NCBI GenBank assembly: GCA_022798895.1
Contig: JAAWNJ010000012.1
Coordinates: 1-36,059 of the forward strand
Source: Clostridia bacterium
Lineage (GTDB): Bacteria; Bacillota; Clostridia; TANB77; CAG-508
Direction of reading: 5' to 3'
Length of the DNA: 36,059 bases
Under the pieces are notes generated by a model. That model ran no database searches and was not told the DNA's origin. It was given only the letters and a program-made list of their open reading frames with translations. Below are positions 15,869-23,700 of the stretch, piece after piece. The position numbers were made by a program, and so were the translations under genes. Each line of letters starts with the position of its first letter. Position 1 is the stretch's first letter.

Positions 15869-16402
15869 TTGAAAAAATTTCTTTCCATTTTAGGATTAAT
15901 TTTAACTTTTTTAATGATTTACTTTTTACAAGCTAACTTCTTTACTTGGTTCAATATAGCAGGAGTAAAGCCTAATTTATTTATTGTATTTATCTTATTT
16001 ATAGGGTTATTCATAGGGAATAAATTAGGCTTTGCCTTTGGGCTTATTTTAGGAATCTTATTAGATTTATTTATTGGAAAAAGCATAGGAATATCGGGAT
16101 TAATGTTAGGAATAGTAGGTTTAATAGGAGAATATTTAGATAACAACTTTTCAAAAGACAGTAGAGTAACACTTATTTTAATGGTAATGGGAAGTACAGC
16201 AGTTTGTGAGTTAGGAGTATATCTTTTCCAAACTTTAAGATGGAATACTGCAATAGAAATATTACCTTTCATTAGAACAGTATTCATAGAAGTTATTTTC
16301 AATGTGGTATTAGTTATTATATTATATCCACTTATGCAGAAAGCAGGAAATAGCTTAGAAAGGTTATTTAAAAACAAGTCAGTATTAACAAGATATTTTT
16401 AA
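15869..16402 (+). CDS. mreD: Rod-shape protein MreD
   Basis: 177-aa polytopic membrane protein with about five to six helices, the topology of MreD (FNIAGVKPNLFIVFILFIGLF; GFAFGLILGILLDL). The start is TTG with an SD (AGAAGGAG) seven bases upstream. It is 19 nt behind mreC and 83 nt before mrdA, consistent with one mreBCD-mrdA unit. MreD is an elongasome membrane component. Confidence 0.92.
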   Translation: MKKFLSILGLILTFLMIYFLQANFFTWFNIAGVKPNLFIVFILFIGLFIGNKLGFAFGLILGILLDLFIGKSIGISGLMLGIVGLIGEYLDNNFSKDSRVTLILMVMGSTAVCELGVYLFQTLRWNTAIEILPFIRTVFIEVIFNVVLVIILYPLMQKAGNSLERLFKNKSVLTRYF

Positions 16403-16485
16403 ATTTTAACTAGATAAGTTTCAATTGTTATCCGTATACTGAAAGTAAATAAGTTAAAAACAAAGATAAGAAGGTAGGTGATAAT

Positions 16486-18591
16486 TTGAAGCCAAAAGAA
16501 AATCGCAATGAAAGAATTCGATACAATGTGCTAACAGTTTTTATTCTGTTAGTAGGTATTATACTACTTGCTCAATTATTTAATCTTCAAATTATTCATG
16601 GAAAAGAATACAGAGAAACTTCTAATACAAGATTAACAAGAGAATCTACAGTAAAAGCAGCAAGAGGGAACATCACAGACTGTACAGGAAATAAACTAGT
16701 TACTACTAAAATGGGGTTTAGTTTAGAACTATACAAAACAAAAATAGATACACAAATCCTCAACAATACAATCTTAAACTTAGTAAAATTACTAGAAAAA
16801 AACAAAGACACATATGTGGATAACTTGCCAATTACAGTAAAACCATATAAATTTAAACAAAAAACGCAAGAAGAACAAAAAAAGTGGAAAAAAGAAATGG
16901 CAATAGACGAAAATGCTACAGCAGAAGAAGTATTTAAAAAGCTAAAAGAAAAGTACGATATACAAGAAAAAAATGTAGAAAATGCACGTAAGATTATGGC
17001 TATACGTTATGAAACAACCATAGAAGGATTTAGCAACATTAAGCCAATTACCATATCCAGAGATATTAGTAGAAAAAGTGCTAACCAAGTCAAAGAACAA
17101 AGTAGCAAATTTCCAGGTACTTCAGTAGTAACAGAGCCAGTGATAGAATATCCATATAAAAATTTGGCATCTCACTTATTAGGATATGTTGGAAAAATCA
17201 ATCAAGAAGAGTACAAAGCAAAAAAAGATACCTATCAAATGAATGATTTAATTGGTAGAGAAGGAATTCAATATACATTAGAAGAATATCTAAAAGGAAA
17301 AGATGGTATTAGGCAAATTGATATGGCAGTAGATGGAACTATCACAGAAGAATACATTTCTAAAGAAGCAACCGCAGGAAATAATGTAGCACTAACAATT
17401 GATGCCAATTTGCAAAAAAAAGTTGAAGATGCTTTAGAAAAAAATATCAAAAAGATTGCAAACGGAGAAATAGATGGCAAAAAGCATGAGGCTAAAGAAG
17501 GCGCAGCAGTAGTTATGAATATAAAGACAGGAGATGTTTTAGCAATTGCAAGTTACCCAAGCTATGAACCAGAATTATTTGCAAAAGGAATTAGTAGTGC
17601 CAAATTAAAGGAATATGAAAAAAACAGTAATACTTACAATAGAGCTATTTCAAGTGCCTATGCACCAGGTTCTACCTTTAAAATGGCAGTTGCCACAGCA
17701 GCACTAGAAACAGGAGAATTTACGACAAATACCTTAGTAACAGACAATGGACCATATCCAAGAGGACATAACCCAGTATGTTGGATTTATACAGACCGTC
17801 ATTATGGACATGGAGCATTAAATATTAGTAATGCCATTAAACATTCTTGCAATATTTTCTTTTATGAGATAGGATACAAAATAGGAATCGATAAAATGGC
17901 AGAATATGCTTCTCAATATGGACTAGGTAAAAAAACAGGAATAGAATTAGCAGGAGAATCAGCAGGAATAGTAGCATCTACCAAATATAAAAAAGAAACT
18001 TATCATGAAGAATGGCAACTAGGGGAAACCTTATCAGCGGCAATTGGGCAAAGCTATAATAGCTTCACACCAATTCAAATGGCAAGATATATCTGTATGA
18101 TAGCAAATGGAGGAAAAGCAGTTGATGTATCTGTTATTAAAGCCGTCACGGACCCAGAGGGAAATACAATATCCAAAGACGAAATCAATAAAAAGGTAAA
18201 CGAAAAATTAGGAATCAAAGAAGAAGAATCAAAAGTAAAGGATTTAAAACTAAAATCAGAAACACTAGAAGCTATCAAAAAGGGAATGAAAGGTGTTACT
18301 AGTGAAGTAGGAGGAACTGCCTATTATGTATTTTCAGATTTAGATATGGTCATTGCAGGCAAAACAGGGTCAGCAGAAACTGCAGACAAAGATAAAGTAA
18401 ATGGATGGTATACAGGATTTGCACCATATAATAATCCAGAAATAGCAGTAGTAGTATTTATTGAAAATGCAGGTTCAGGAGGAAATGTAGCAGAAACAGC
18501 AAAAGAAATTATGAGAGAATATTTCGGAATGAATGCAAAAAAGGTAATAGAGGATGTAACAGCTATTCCTAGTGTGTCAATCTATAATTAA
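16486..18591 (+). CDS. mrdA: Penicillin-binding protein 2 (elongasome class B transpeptidase)
   Basis: 701 aa. A short cytoplasmic tail, one membrane anchor (VLTVFILLVGIILLAQLF), a PBP dimerisation/pedestal domain (residues ~50-300, starting with AARGNITD) and a C-terminal transpeptidase domain. The catalytic motifs are intact: SxxK at S396-T-F-K399, SxN at S454-C-N456 and KTG at K626-T-G628. It cross-links side-wall peptidoglycan together with RodA, MreC and MreD. The start is TTG, preceded by AAGGTAGGTG. Its place behind mreD supports the elongation-specific PBP2 assignment rather than a SpoVD- or FtsI-type enzyme; no PASTA domain is seen. Confidence 0.93.
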   Translation: MKPKENRNERIRYNVLTVFILLVGIILLAQLFNLQIIHGKEYRETSNTRLTRESTVKAARGNITDCTGNKLVTTKMGFSLELYKTKIDTQILNNTILNLVKLLEKNKDTYVDNLPITVKPYKFKQKTQEEQKKWKKEMAIDENATAEEVFKKLKEKYDIQEKNVENARKIMAIRYETTIEGFSNIKPITISRDISRKSANQVKEQSSKFPGTSVVTEPVIEYPYKNLASHLLGYVGKINQEEYKAKKDTYQMNDLIGREGIQYTLEEYLKGKDGIRQIDMAVDGTITEEYISKEATAGNNVALTIDANLQKKVEDALEKNIKKIANGEIDGKKHEAKEGAAVVMNIKTGDVLAIASYPSYEPELFAKGISSAKLKEYEKNSNTYNRAISSAYAPGSTFKMAVATAALETGEFTTNTLVTDNGPYPRGHNPVCWIYTDRHYGHGALNISNAIKHSCNIFFYEIGYKIGIDKMAEYASQYGLGKKTGIELAGESAGIVASTKYKKETYHEEWQLGETLSAAIGQSYNSFTPIQMARYICMIANGGKAVDVSVIKAVTDPEGNTISKDEINKKVNEKLGIKEEESKVKDLKLKSETLEAIKKGMKGVTSEVGGTAYYVFSDLDMVIAGKTGSAETADKDKVNGWYTGFAPYNNPEIAVVVFIENAGSGGNVAETAKEIMREYFGMNAKKVIEDVTAIPSVSIYN

Positions 18592-18600
18592 TTTATATGA

Positions 18601-18717
18601 TTACCTTGTAATATATGATTTTTACATTACACGTCGGACGCTATGCTATTGGGAACCCTTGCTCTTCGAGCATTCCCAATACCTCGTTCCATTTCAAAAT
18701 GATATATTACAAGGTAA
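18601..18717. repeat. 117-bp palindromic element with 16-bp terminal inverted repeats
   Basis: TTACCTTGTAATATAT (18601-18616) is perfectly inverted at 18702-18717. Nested inside is TATTGGGAA...TTCCCAATA (18647-18681) with a TGCTC-TTC-GAGCA hairpin at the centre. The inner part is much richer in G+C than its surroundings. It lies between mrdA and minC, codes for nothing visible and looks like a MITE-like or structured-RNA repeat; it may also end mrdA transcription. Confidence 0.7.
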
Positions 18718-18748
18718 AGAATAATAAAGTAAAGAGAGGAAAAATAGA

Positions 18749-19360
18749 ATGAGCAATGTAATTAGTATTCAAACAAAAAGAGGAAAAGTAATTTTGAAAA
18801 TAGAAGAAGAAGCTACTCAAAGAGAAATTATAACAGAATTAGAAAAGAAAATGCCAGAACTAAAAAGCTTATACAAAGAGGACTCAACACCGATTTTAGT
18901 AATAGGTAGAATGTTTAAAAATAGAGAAATAGAAGAAATAAAAAATGTTATTCAAGATATCTTAGAAGTAGAAGTACAATTTGACAGTCCAAAATTAGGA
19001 TTACATGAAATAAAAAAATCATTTAGTAGAGATATTGCAACATCAGAAACTAGGTTTCATAGAGGTTCTTTACGCTCTGGCCAAAAGATAGAATTTGAAG
19101 GAAGTCTGGTAATTTTAGGAGATGTCAATGCAGGGGCAGAAGTATTAGCAGGAGAAAATATTGTAGTACTTGGTATTTTAAGAGGTATGGCACATGCAGG
19201 AGCACAAGGAAATAAAGAAGCAATTATTGCAGCAGCTTCTATTGAATCACCTCAAATTCGTATTGCTAATATTGTAAAAGAAATTGAAAAAAGTGAATTT
19301 GAAGAGCAAATTAAAATTTGTGCTTATGTAGATGAAAACGGGGAAGTTGTATTAGAATAA
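18749..19360 (+). CDS. minC: Septum site-determining protein MinC
   Basis: 203 aa. The N-terminal domain (residues ~1-90) blocks FtsZ polymerisation. The C-terminal domain is a right-handed beta-helix with the expected MinC signature (RSGQKIEFEGSLVILGDVNAGAEVLAGENIVVLG, followed by RGMAHAGAQGN), which binds MinD. SD AGAGAGGA precedes the ATG. In most Clostridia minC is directly followed by minD and minE; here it is followed by convergent minus-strand genes, so minD/minE are elsewhere or absent. Confidence 0.93.
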   Translation: MSNVISIQTKRGKVILKIEEEATQREIITELEKKMPELKSLYKEDSTPILVIGRMFKNREIEEIKNVIQDILEVEVQFDSPKLGLHEIKKSFSRDIATSETRFHRGSLRSGQKIEFEGSLVILGDVNAGAEVLAGENIVVLGILRGMAHAGAQGNKEAIIAAASIESPQIRIANIVKEIEKSEFEEQIKICAYVDENGEVVLE

Positions 19361-19393
19361 GTGTCAGTTAAACATACGTCCCTAAACTGACAC
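19361..19393. repeat. GTCAGTTTAGGG-family palindrome filling the minC/minus-gene gap
   Basis: GTGTCAGTT and AAACTGACAC arms around AAACATACGTCCCT. It starts on the base after the minC stop and ends on the base before the convergent gene's stop, so it is the entire intergenic region. It is probably a shared terminator or 3'-end element for both genes. Confidence 0.7.
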
Positions 19394-19813
19394 TTAACTC
19401 AATAACAATAAAATTAAAGCAAAAAAGAGATACTGGTCTTTCACATCCTCTTGATATAAAAAGAAGATAAGACCGATTAATAAAATATCATCATGATAAA
19501 GCTTTATTCCAAAAAGGTTAAAAAGTTCTTCTTCACCTTCTCTATCCTCTTGATGTAAAAAGTTATTTAAAAAACTAAAACCAGTAGGAGCTTTCTTAGT
19601 AGAGCTCTTTTCTTTTGGTCTATCTTTAGAAGAGTTGCAATTTAATTCTCTACGTAAATCAGATGAATTTGTATTTGTAGGTTTAGCATAAGAAGTAGAA
19701 GGACGATACATTTCACTTCTAATAGGTTGTTTTACAATAGATGCTCGTCTAGAATAATAGTGTGGATATTTTCCAAAATTGGGAAAACTAAAAAAAGGAT
19801 AACTATACATCAT
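19394..19813 (-). CDS. Hypothetical protein with C-terminal hydrophobic segment, 139 aa
   Basis: The track starts at GTG 19828, but ATG 19813 is a more likely start (AGGTGG about eleven bases upstream); it overlaps the stop of the preceding gene by 11 nt, so the two are translationally coupled. The N-terminus is rich in Tyr, Phe, Pro and Ser (MMYSYPFFSFPNFGKYPHYY), the middle is charged and probably disordered, and the C-terminus has two hydrophobic stretches (YHDDILLIGLIFFLYQEDV; YLFFALILLLLS). This end pattern recurs in small clostridial proteins of unknown function. Third gene of a three-gene minus-strand operon. Confidence 0.7.
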   Translation of the reverse strand: MMYSYPFFSFPNFGKYPHYYSRRASIVKQPIRSEMYRPSTSYAKPTNTNSSDLRRELNCNSSKDRPKEKSSTKKAPTGFSFLNNFLHQEDREGEEELFNLFGIKLYHDDILLIGLIFFLYQEDVKDQYLFFALILLLLS

Positions 19814-20213
19814 TTTTCTTTTCACCACCTAAAGGATTTAACACTTCAAACACTTTTCCCATGCTAAATAATTTGATATATTGATCTACCTTTTCCTTTC
19901 TACTAGGTTTCAAATATGGCTTCAAAGACCTAAGTAAATTGGCTCTTGGATCATTTTGTTGTCTATTCATAGAATCAACAATTGATTTCATTTTTAACAT
20001 TGTATTTAAATCAATATTAGGCATTTCAAAAGAATTATCAGAATTTCTTTGCTCCTGGCTATCCGTAGTGTTAGATGAGTTTTCTTGTGAAGCAGAAGAG
20101 TTATTTTGTTCAGATGCAAAGTTGTTCATCATAGTTTTTATATTATCAGGTATCTCATTATTCTTTAACATTTCACTCACTTTTTGAATCATTTCTGACA
20201 TATCATCACCCAT
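19803..20213 (-). CDS. Hypothetical protein, 136 aa, disordered middle and helical C-terminus
   Basis: 136 aa. The N-terminal helix (MIQKVSEMLKNNEIPDNIKTMM) is followed by a Ser/Asn/Gln-rich linker (residues ~35-65) and a conserved-looking helical C-terminus (DPRANLLRSLKPYLKPSRKE; VDQYIKLFSMGKVFEVL). The start has an SD (AAAGGAG). It lies 33 nt behind the 51-aa gene and overlaps the next one. I recognise the general type (small conserved clostridial protein) but not a function; sporulation or envelope roles would be guesses. Confidence 0.7.
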   Translation of the reverse strand: MGDDMSEMIQKVSEMLKNNEIPDNIKTMMNNFASEQNNSSASQENSSNTTDSQEQRNSDNSFEMPNIDLNTMLKMKSIVDSMNRQQNDPRANLLRSLKPYLKPSRKEKVDQYIKLFSMGKVFEVLNPLGGEKKNDV

Positions 20214-20246
20214 AACAACTCTCCTTTCTTCTCAAACTAAAATAAA

Positions 20247-20402
20247 TTACTTGTTTTTATTTAACTCATTCATGATTTTTGCTTTATCTTCATTACTAAG
20301 TACTTGACTAACTTTAGCTAACCCTTGCTCTAACTGCTTTTTGTCCATTTTAGAAAGCATTTCCATTAATTTACCCATATCCATATTATTCATTTGCCCC
20401 AT
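20247..20402 (-). CDS. Small Met/Lys-rich helical protein, 51 aa
   Basis: Too short for the ORF track, but supported by a perfect SD (AAGGAGG, seven bases before the ATG) and operon position. The minus strand reads MGQMNNMDMGKLMEMLSKMD and ends ...IMNELNKNK. It looks like one or two amphipathic helices with seven methionines, no cysteine, no signal peptide. It is the first gene of a three-gene minus-strand cluster whose second product also starts with a similar helix (KVSEMLKNN versus KLMEMLSKM), suggesting the proteins could interact. Function unknown. Confidence 0.7.
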   Translation of the reverse strand: MGQMNNMDMGKLMEMLSKMDKKQLEQGLAKVSQVLSNEDKAKIMNELNKNK

Positions 20403-20528
20403 ATAAAGACCTCCTTGTTTTTTACTTCATTACAGTATATTCAATTTCAAAAAAGATGTGACAGTTTTTTGTAATAAAAACTTAATATTTAGTTCCAAAA
20501 AGGAAAATCCGTAAAGGAATTTCCAATT

Positions 20529-20535
20529 TTCGACA
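20529..20535. promoter_or_regulatory. Possible Spo0A box (TTCGACA) in the 20403-20799 gap
   Basis: TTCGACA matches the 0A-box core (TGTCGAA) in reverse. It lies in the 397-nt gene-free stretch between the divergent small-gene cluster and the surface-protein operon. The rest of that stretch is AT-rich and holds the plus-strand promoter at 20688. The site is short and could be chance. Confidence 0.25.
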
Positions 20536-20687
20536 TTTTTGGTAGATTCCTTCCATTGAAAAAAAGAAAGAATGTGCTAAAATAATATAGTATAATCAGT
20601 ATTATAAGATGAAAAAATGGATGTACCAAATGAGAGAAAAAATAATATACATAAAAGGTTGAAATTTGAAAAAAATCCATAAAACCA

Positions 20688-20716
20688 TTGAAAAATGGGC
20701 GAAAAAGTCGTATAAT
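20688..20716 (+). promoter_or_regulatory. Sigma-A promoter of the giant surface-protein operon
   Basis: TTGAAA (20688-20693), 17-nt spacer, TATAAT (20711-20716). Start would be near 20723, giving a ~77-nt leader with a small GCATTA/TAATGC hairpin and ending in a strong SD (TAGGAGG) six bases before the ATG. Confidence 0.75.
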
Positions 20717-20799
20717 ATATTATAGAGTGCATTATAATTATAAAATAATGCGAGAAAAATAAAAAAATGCTTTAAAAAGGCAAATTTTAGGAGGTTACT

Positions 20800-23700
20800 A
20801 TGAAACTAAAACAAAAATTGATGGCAGCAATTTTAACAGTTATGATGCTAACGAGCTATGTAGCAATATTAACAGATGCAGTTATTGCAGCAGGAATTAA
20901 TTTAGCACAACAGAATAGTAAAACAAATCACACAAATGTTGAATTCAATAGCTACTTCGAAGAAGAAGCACATAGCAAAACTTTTGAAATGGAAGAGGCA
21001 AAACTATATTTAAAATTCAAAGTAAGTAATACAGGCTATCTAAAAAATGGAGTAGTCCAATTTTTAAATGCCAATTTTGAAGTAAATAGTAACAGCTTAA
21101 AACATGATAAAGTACAAAGTAGTAGCAAAGATACTATTTACTTTAAACAAATTAATAATGGTGAGGAAGTAATAGTTGAAGTACCAATTACTATGCTAAA
21201 GGAAGAAAAAGTAGACAACGACTTTTTTAACAAAATGGTGACAACCCGCTTTACAGCAACTTATATGGATGAAAATGGAAAAGAAAAGAATATCGAAAAA
21301 GAAATTTCTAATGAATTAAGTTGGACAGGAAACGCTGAAGTAGAGTTAGCAGGGGAAGTAACCAAGTATTTACCATACCAAGTAGAGAATGAAAAAGGTG
21401 TTATGGTACAAGCAAAAGTAAGAAGTGGATTAAAAGAAAATAACTTACCAGTAAATCAAACAAAATTAGAGGTAAGCTTACCAGAAATAACAATAGCAGA
21501 AGACAAAAATATTAAACCAGAAAGAATTACTGTTATTGCTAATTCAACAGCAGGAACTAATGGAAAAGGTAGTTATGAATTTAATGAAGGAAACTATCAA
21601 TATAATGAAGAAACAGGCAAAATAGAAATTACAGTAGAAAACAAAGAAGAAGATGGAAAAATAGCATGGAATAAAAAGGCAGTAGATGAATACATAGTGA
21701 ATTTCATATTTACAGGTGAAGAAGTATATAATTATGTTTACAATCAATTAGAAAATGCACAAGCAATTACAGGACAAATAGAGGTAAAAGCAGAAATAGA
21801 ACCATACCATAATGAAAAGACAGTTTTAACACAAAGTGGAAAAATTGTTTACAATATTGAAAAGGCAAAAGGTGAATTGATAGATAGTACAATTAGCACA
21901 ATAAGCAAAATGAGCAAAGGCTATATTTATGCAAATTATGCAAAGACAGAAAAAGAAGAAAAGAAAGATACAAGCTATACTGTAAATTACACAGCGCAAG
22001 TTCAAGATAAAACTTTAACAAATGGAATAGAATTTCAAATTGCCACTGAAAAGTATATCGACCAAAACGAAAATGAATATAGTAGTAGATTAAACCAGAA
22101 AGATGGAGTTTATAGTAAAACCATAATTATTTCAGAAGCAATGTTTACAAAAATGTTAGGTGAAGAAGGAAAAATAGAAATCCTTAACAAAGCAGGAGAA
22201 CAATTAGCAGAAGTAACAAAAGCAATAGAAAAAGATAGCAATGGAAATTATGTAATTGACATAACAGAAGCTAAAACAAATGAAATTATCATTAAAACAA
22301 GCAAACCAGTCACAGAGGGAAACATTGAGATAGCAGTAGAAAAGGCAATTGTAGCAAATCAAGAATATAGTAAAGAAGAAATGCAAGCATTCCAAAAAAT
22401 GATACTAGGGCTAACAACTAAATCAGATAATACAGTAATAGAAAAACAAACTCAAATGAATTTAATTGAACCAGTTAGCAAAGCAGAAATTAGTATTGGA
22501 ACACAAAGACTATCTACGATTGTAGAGAATAAAGATGTTGAATTTAGAGTGGTATTAGACACTTCTAGTAATGAAAATGCTTTATATAAAAATCCAACTT
22601 TCCAAATAATATTACCAGAAAACATTGAAACATTAAACATTAAAAGCAGCGACATTTTACTAGATGATGAACTAAAAATAAAAGAAACAAAGGTAGTAGA
22701 ACAAAATGGAAGAAAAGTAATTTTAATTACTTTAACAGGAACACAAACTAAATATATGGATAATGATACTTCAAACAAAGAAGAACAAAGCAATGTGATT
22801 AGTAAAGGGGCTAACATTGTCATCAAAGCAGATATTACATTTAAAAAGTTAACACCAAGTGCAAACTCTAATATTTATTTATATTATACAAATGAAAATA
22901 CAACACTATTTGAGAAGTATTATCAAAAATCAAAAACTAGAAGTATGACAACAGATGTAATGCCAACAGGAATGGCAACAACAGAAGTTGAAATTGTATC
23001 TCCAAATGGAGTAATTGCAGAAAATCATATGTCAGGATTTAAAGCAAATGGAAATATTAGTAATTCATCAGGAGAAAGACAAACTCAAAATATTGATGCA
23101 CATGGAGAAGCAAAAGAAGTAACAATCGGTGGAACAATTGTAAATAACTACGAGAATAGTATTGAAAATGTAGTAATATTAGGAAGAATTCCATTCAGTG
23201 GAAATAAAGCAATAGATGCTACTCAAGAACTTGGAAGTAACTTTACAATGGCAATAAAAGATAAATTAACAACTAGTGGAATTGATAATAGCAAAGTAAG
23301 AGTATATTATAGCACAAATGGAGAAGCAAATAAAAACTTAATGGATACCAATAACAATTGGGTAGAAGAACCAACTAATTTAGCAGAAATTAAAAGTTAT
23401 TTGATTATGATTAGTGGAGAATTAGCAAGAGGAACACAATTTAGCTTTGATTACAAAGTACAATTACCAGCAAATTTAAAATATAATCAAGAAGCATACT
23501 CAAACTATAAAGTATATTATGACAATAAAATGGCAGATGCAACCTTAGGAGAAACAAAGGTTGCAGGTATCATTGGATTAACAACAGGACAAGGACCAGA
23601 ATTACAAGTTAATGTAACTTCTAATAGCAATACAGTAAGAGAAGGACAAATTATTAGAATGACAGCAACTGTAAAAAATATTGGTGGTTTAACAGCGAAA

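Noticed and set aside
20723-20799. Riboswitch in the leader of the surface-protein operon
   Set aside because: Only about 77 nt with one short AT-rich hairpin; no conserved riboswitch core recognised.
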